Positions 5,910 through 7,784 of a DNA stretch of 7,784 nucleotides are shown one piece after another. Position 1 is the first letter of the stretch. Each line of letters starts with the position of its first letter. Under the pieces are notes generated by a model. It did not search any database. It worked only from the letters and a program-made list of their open reading frames with translations, and was not told the origin of the DNA. The stretch covers positions 1-7,784 of the forward strand of contig JBMNOU010000077.1 of assembly GCA_050943215.1 (NCBI GenBank), given 5' to 3'. The stretch comes from JBMNOU01 sp050943215 (GTDB lineage: Bacteria; Bacillota; Clostridia; Christensenellales; SZUA-584). Made by a program: the position numbers and the translations under genes.

Positions 5910-7784
5910 ATGCAACGCAAAGTTCTTGTAATTATTTTATGTGTGACTCTGCTATTGGGGGCAATGTTTGGCGCAAATACCGTTCATGCCGTAACCGGCA
6001 CGCAGGGTATCATGAGGGTTAAATTAACTATGGGGAGCACAACGAGCATTTCTGTGACAGTTAACGGTAACTATAGTCTTGCGCAGAATAGTTCGGTTGC
6101 GATTCCCGAAAAGATGTATACTATCGCGCTTTCCGGCGATGGACAGATTTATTTGCACGACGGAAACACTGAATTGTATCGGGGCAGCACGATTAAGCTT
6201 AAGCAACATGCCCCCACGCCGGGAACCAATAATTGTATTATGCTCAACCACCCGTCTTACGGAAAGACCAGCTACCTTGGCGATATGGAGTTTATCTTCA
6301 GCGGTTCTTACATCACCGTTATCAACCATGTCTATATCGAGGAATACCTATATGGCGTTCTTCCGTATGAGATGAGTGATTCATTTCCTTTTGATGCACT
6401 TAAGGCACAGGCTGTTGCTGCACGTACATATGCCATCAGGCGTATGGGCGGAAGCGGCGCGTACGATGTCGAAGACACGTCTAAAAACCAAGTTTACAGA
6501 GGGTATAATAAAAATTATGTGAATTCAATTGCCGCAGTGAAGGAAACCTCAAAACAGGTTCTAAAATACGGCGGCACTATCGCAGACGCTTATTTTTCAG
6601 CTTCAAATGGCGGCTGGACAGAGACCCCGTTTCATATTTGGGGAAGGGTCGATTACCCGTATTATCAGATACAGCAGGATCCATATGACACCGCGAACAC
6701 GGAAAGCCTTTATGAAGAAGTTTTCTTCCCGCTATCAATTGACGAAACGCACCCAATCAAATCATATAGCAATGTGAAGGGCACGCCCAATATAGCTAAT
6801 GCGGAGCTTTATATCAAACAGGCTATTGTAAACAGCGAGCAGCTTGTGTCATATGGTGTAATTGATGTAGATGGCTTTACTCTGACAGGCATGCTTGCGC
6901 TTGTCTTGTACGAGCCGGACACGGATGGTGCCTATAACAATCTGATATCAAAATACAGTACGATCGCCTGCAAAGATTTTGTTAAAGCAACCGGTGCATT
7001 TTCTGTTGACGTAGATGGCACACCGCTGGAGCTTCAAAACGTTGATCTCGACCTAAGGTATTTTGATGCATCAAACGGTATTTCAACATATAAGGTTTTT
7101 AATGCAAGCAGCTTAAGACTCTTTACCGTCGAGGCCAAAACTGATGAAACAGGAACATCTGGTATTTCTATTTATCATAAACGGTATGGACACGGCGCTG
7201 GCTTAAGCCAACGTGGCGCCCAGCAGCGCGCGGGTTCTGGACAAGGCTATGCCGAAATATTAAGTTTTTACTATCCCGGAACGGCAATAGAGCAGCTATT
7301 CATAGAAAAGCCGGTCCTTACACCGCTTCTGCCTGTACTTACGCCCGCCGGAACGGTTACCTATGACTACAGCACTCTGCCAATAAAAACGTATACATAC
7401 AGCGTGTCTAAGAAAGCGGGCGTTAACCCTATTGCATATGACAAAAACGGAAATATTGTAAAGGACTACGGCTGCTATTATGCGGCAAAAGGCAGCAACA
7501 CTCTAATATGGAACGGCAAAAACAGCAGCGGCAAGACGATATCTTCCAGCCTATACCCAGTATATATCAAATCATACGCGATGGACGATGCGGGCAACCG
7601 GTCGAGCTACACAACGCTGGTTAAAATCAATGCGTATGTGGATACGCAGCCGCCTGTACTGACTTCGGCAGGAACAGCTACCTATGACTGCAAGGCACTG
7701 CCGACAAAAACGTATACATACAGCGTATCTGAGAAAGCGGGCGTTAACCCTATCGCATACGATAAAAACGGAAATATCGTAAAG
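5910..7784 (+). CDS. Secreted SpoIID/LytB-family cell-wall enzyme with C-terminal Ig-like repeats (3' end outside window)
   Basis: This frame is open for 625 codons to the window edge. Family members are lytic transglycosylases that cut peptidoglycan, or LytB-type modifiers of amidases, acting outside the membrane. Residues 1-27 form a signal peptide: basic QRK, a hydrophobic core, and a probable cut after VHA. The SpoIID domain includes YIEEYLYGVLPYEM at 142-155, where Glu154 aligns with the SpoIID catalytic glutamate. DALKAQAVAARTYA at 162-175, YFSASNGGWTE at 228-238, and GHGAGLSQRGA at 427-437 followed by EILSFYYPGT are further hallmarks. The zinc-ligand cysteines of some SpoIIDs are absent (DVEDTSKNQVY at 186-196). 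After about residue 465 come Ig-like repeats with a 107-residue period. Each should contain a WNGKNSSGK segment resembling FlgD-type Ig domains, although only the first unit is complete here. The gene has its own promoter and ribosome binding site. A sporulation role is not shown, since the repeats point to a surface protein. Confidence 0.88.
   Translation, partial: MQRKVLVIILCVTLLLGAMFGANTVHAVTGTQGIMRVKLTMGSTTSISVTVNGNYSLAQNSSVAIPEKMYTIALSGDGQIYLHDGNTELYRGSTIKLKQHAPTPGTNNCIMLNHPSYGKTSYLGDMEFIFSGSYITVINHVYIEEYLYGVLPYEMSDSFPFDALKAQAVAARTYAIRRMGGSGAYDVEDTSKNQVYRGYNKNYVNSIAAVKETSKQVLKYGGTIADAYFSASNGGWTETPFHIWGRVDYPYYQIQQDPYDTANTESLYEEVFFPLSIDETHPIKSYSNVKGTPNIANAELYIKQAIVNSEQLVSYGVIDVDGFTLTGMLALVLYEPDTDGAYNNLISKYSTIACKDFVKATGAFSVDVDGTPLELQNVDLDLRYFDASNGISTYKVFNASSLRLFTVEAKTDETGTSGISIYHKRYGHGAGLSQRGAQQRAGSGQGYAEILSFYYPGTAIEQLFIEKPVLTPLLPVLTPAGTVTYDYSTLPIKTYTYSVSKKAGVNPIAYDKNGNIVKDYGCYYAAKGSNTLIWNGKNSSGKTISSSLYPVYIKSYAMDDAGNRSSYTTLVKINAYVDTQPPVLTSAGTATYDCKALPTKTYTYSVSEKAGVNPIAYDKNGNIVK
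7332..7463 (+). repeat. Ig-like repeat core, copy 1
   Basis: This 132-bp segment encodes 44 residues from PVLTPAGT to NGNIVK. It recurs 321 bp later, so the full unit is 107 residues. The rest of the unit carries LIWNGKNSSGKT and YAMDDAGNRS, both typical of FlgD-type or related bacterial Ig-like folds. A short PVLTPLLPVLTP linker precedes it and separates the repeats from the catalytic domain. Confidence 0.85.
7653..7784 (+). repeat. Ig-like repeat core, copy 2 (unit cut by window end)
   Basis: Aligned by hand without gaps to copy 1, it matches at 112 of 132 bases and 37 of 44 residues. Ten codons differ silently and seven change the residue. It follows VDTQPP, a common linker between Ig-like domains. 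The unit is cut after its 44th residue by the window edge, so more copies may follow. Confidence 0.85.

Noticed and set aside
6024..6375. Short open frames on both strands inside the 5' part of the SpoIID-like gene
   Set aside because: Both lie inside the long frame from 5910, which has a signal peptide, a ribosome binding site and SpoIID motifs. They appear prominent only because the real gene has no stop in the window.
7199..7210. TGGCTTAAGCCA palindrome
   Set aside because: It falls in the codons for the conserved GHGAGLSQ motif, so it is explained by protein constraint plus chance.
1..7784. tRNA, rRNA, insertion sequence, prophage or defence genes
   Set aside because: I saw no cloverleaf, rRNA stretch, transposase, integrase or defence-type domain on either strand. 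The only gap without a gene is 288 bp.

Overview
The window looks like chromosomal DNA from a Gram-positive Firmicute, most likely of the class Clostridia. The reasons are the strong AGGAG-type ribosome binding sites, a probable TTG start, the clostridial style of the rhamnose-pathway proteins, and a secreted SpoIID/LytB-family protein. Genus cannot be named from sequence reading alone. All recognised genes are on the + strand.

Positions 1-5621 are a tightly packed surface-polysaccharide operon. It opens inside rfbA (C-terminal half only), followed by rfbC and rfbB, three of the four enzymes that make dTDP-L-rhamnose from glucose-1-phosphate. Next come a family 2 glycosyltransferase of the rhamnosyltransferase-like type, a multi-pass membrane protein of the O-antigen ligase/polymerase type, and a WbsX-family protein with a GH99-like motif. 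Adjacent genes overlap or are separated by at most 12 nt, and several ribosome binding sites lie inside the preceding gene, so co-transcription and translational coupling are likely. The fourth pathway enzyme, rfbD, is not in the window.

Positions 5622-5909 are a 288-bp non-coding gap. It holds two weak hairpins after the operon, then a good sigma-A-type promoter with an extended -10, a leader of about 110 nt carrying three TTACAATT repeats and a small GC hairpin, and a ribosome binding site.

From 5910 to the right edge runs one long open frame (625 codons without a stop). It encodes a secreted SpoIID/LytB-family cell-wall enzyme with a C-terminal array of FlgD/Ig-like repeats with a 107-residue period. 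It is cut by the window end. It is easy to miss because it has no stop codon here.

Together the genes suggest a cell-envelope locus: activated rhamnose is made, built into a glycan by the transferases, and polymerised or ligated at the membrane. The downstream secreted enzyme probably acts on peptidoglycan under its own promoter. Most of the content belongs to known families. The less ordinary parts are the repeat-bearing SpoIID-like protein, its leader, and the retained GH99 glutamate pair in the WbsX protein.
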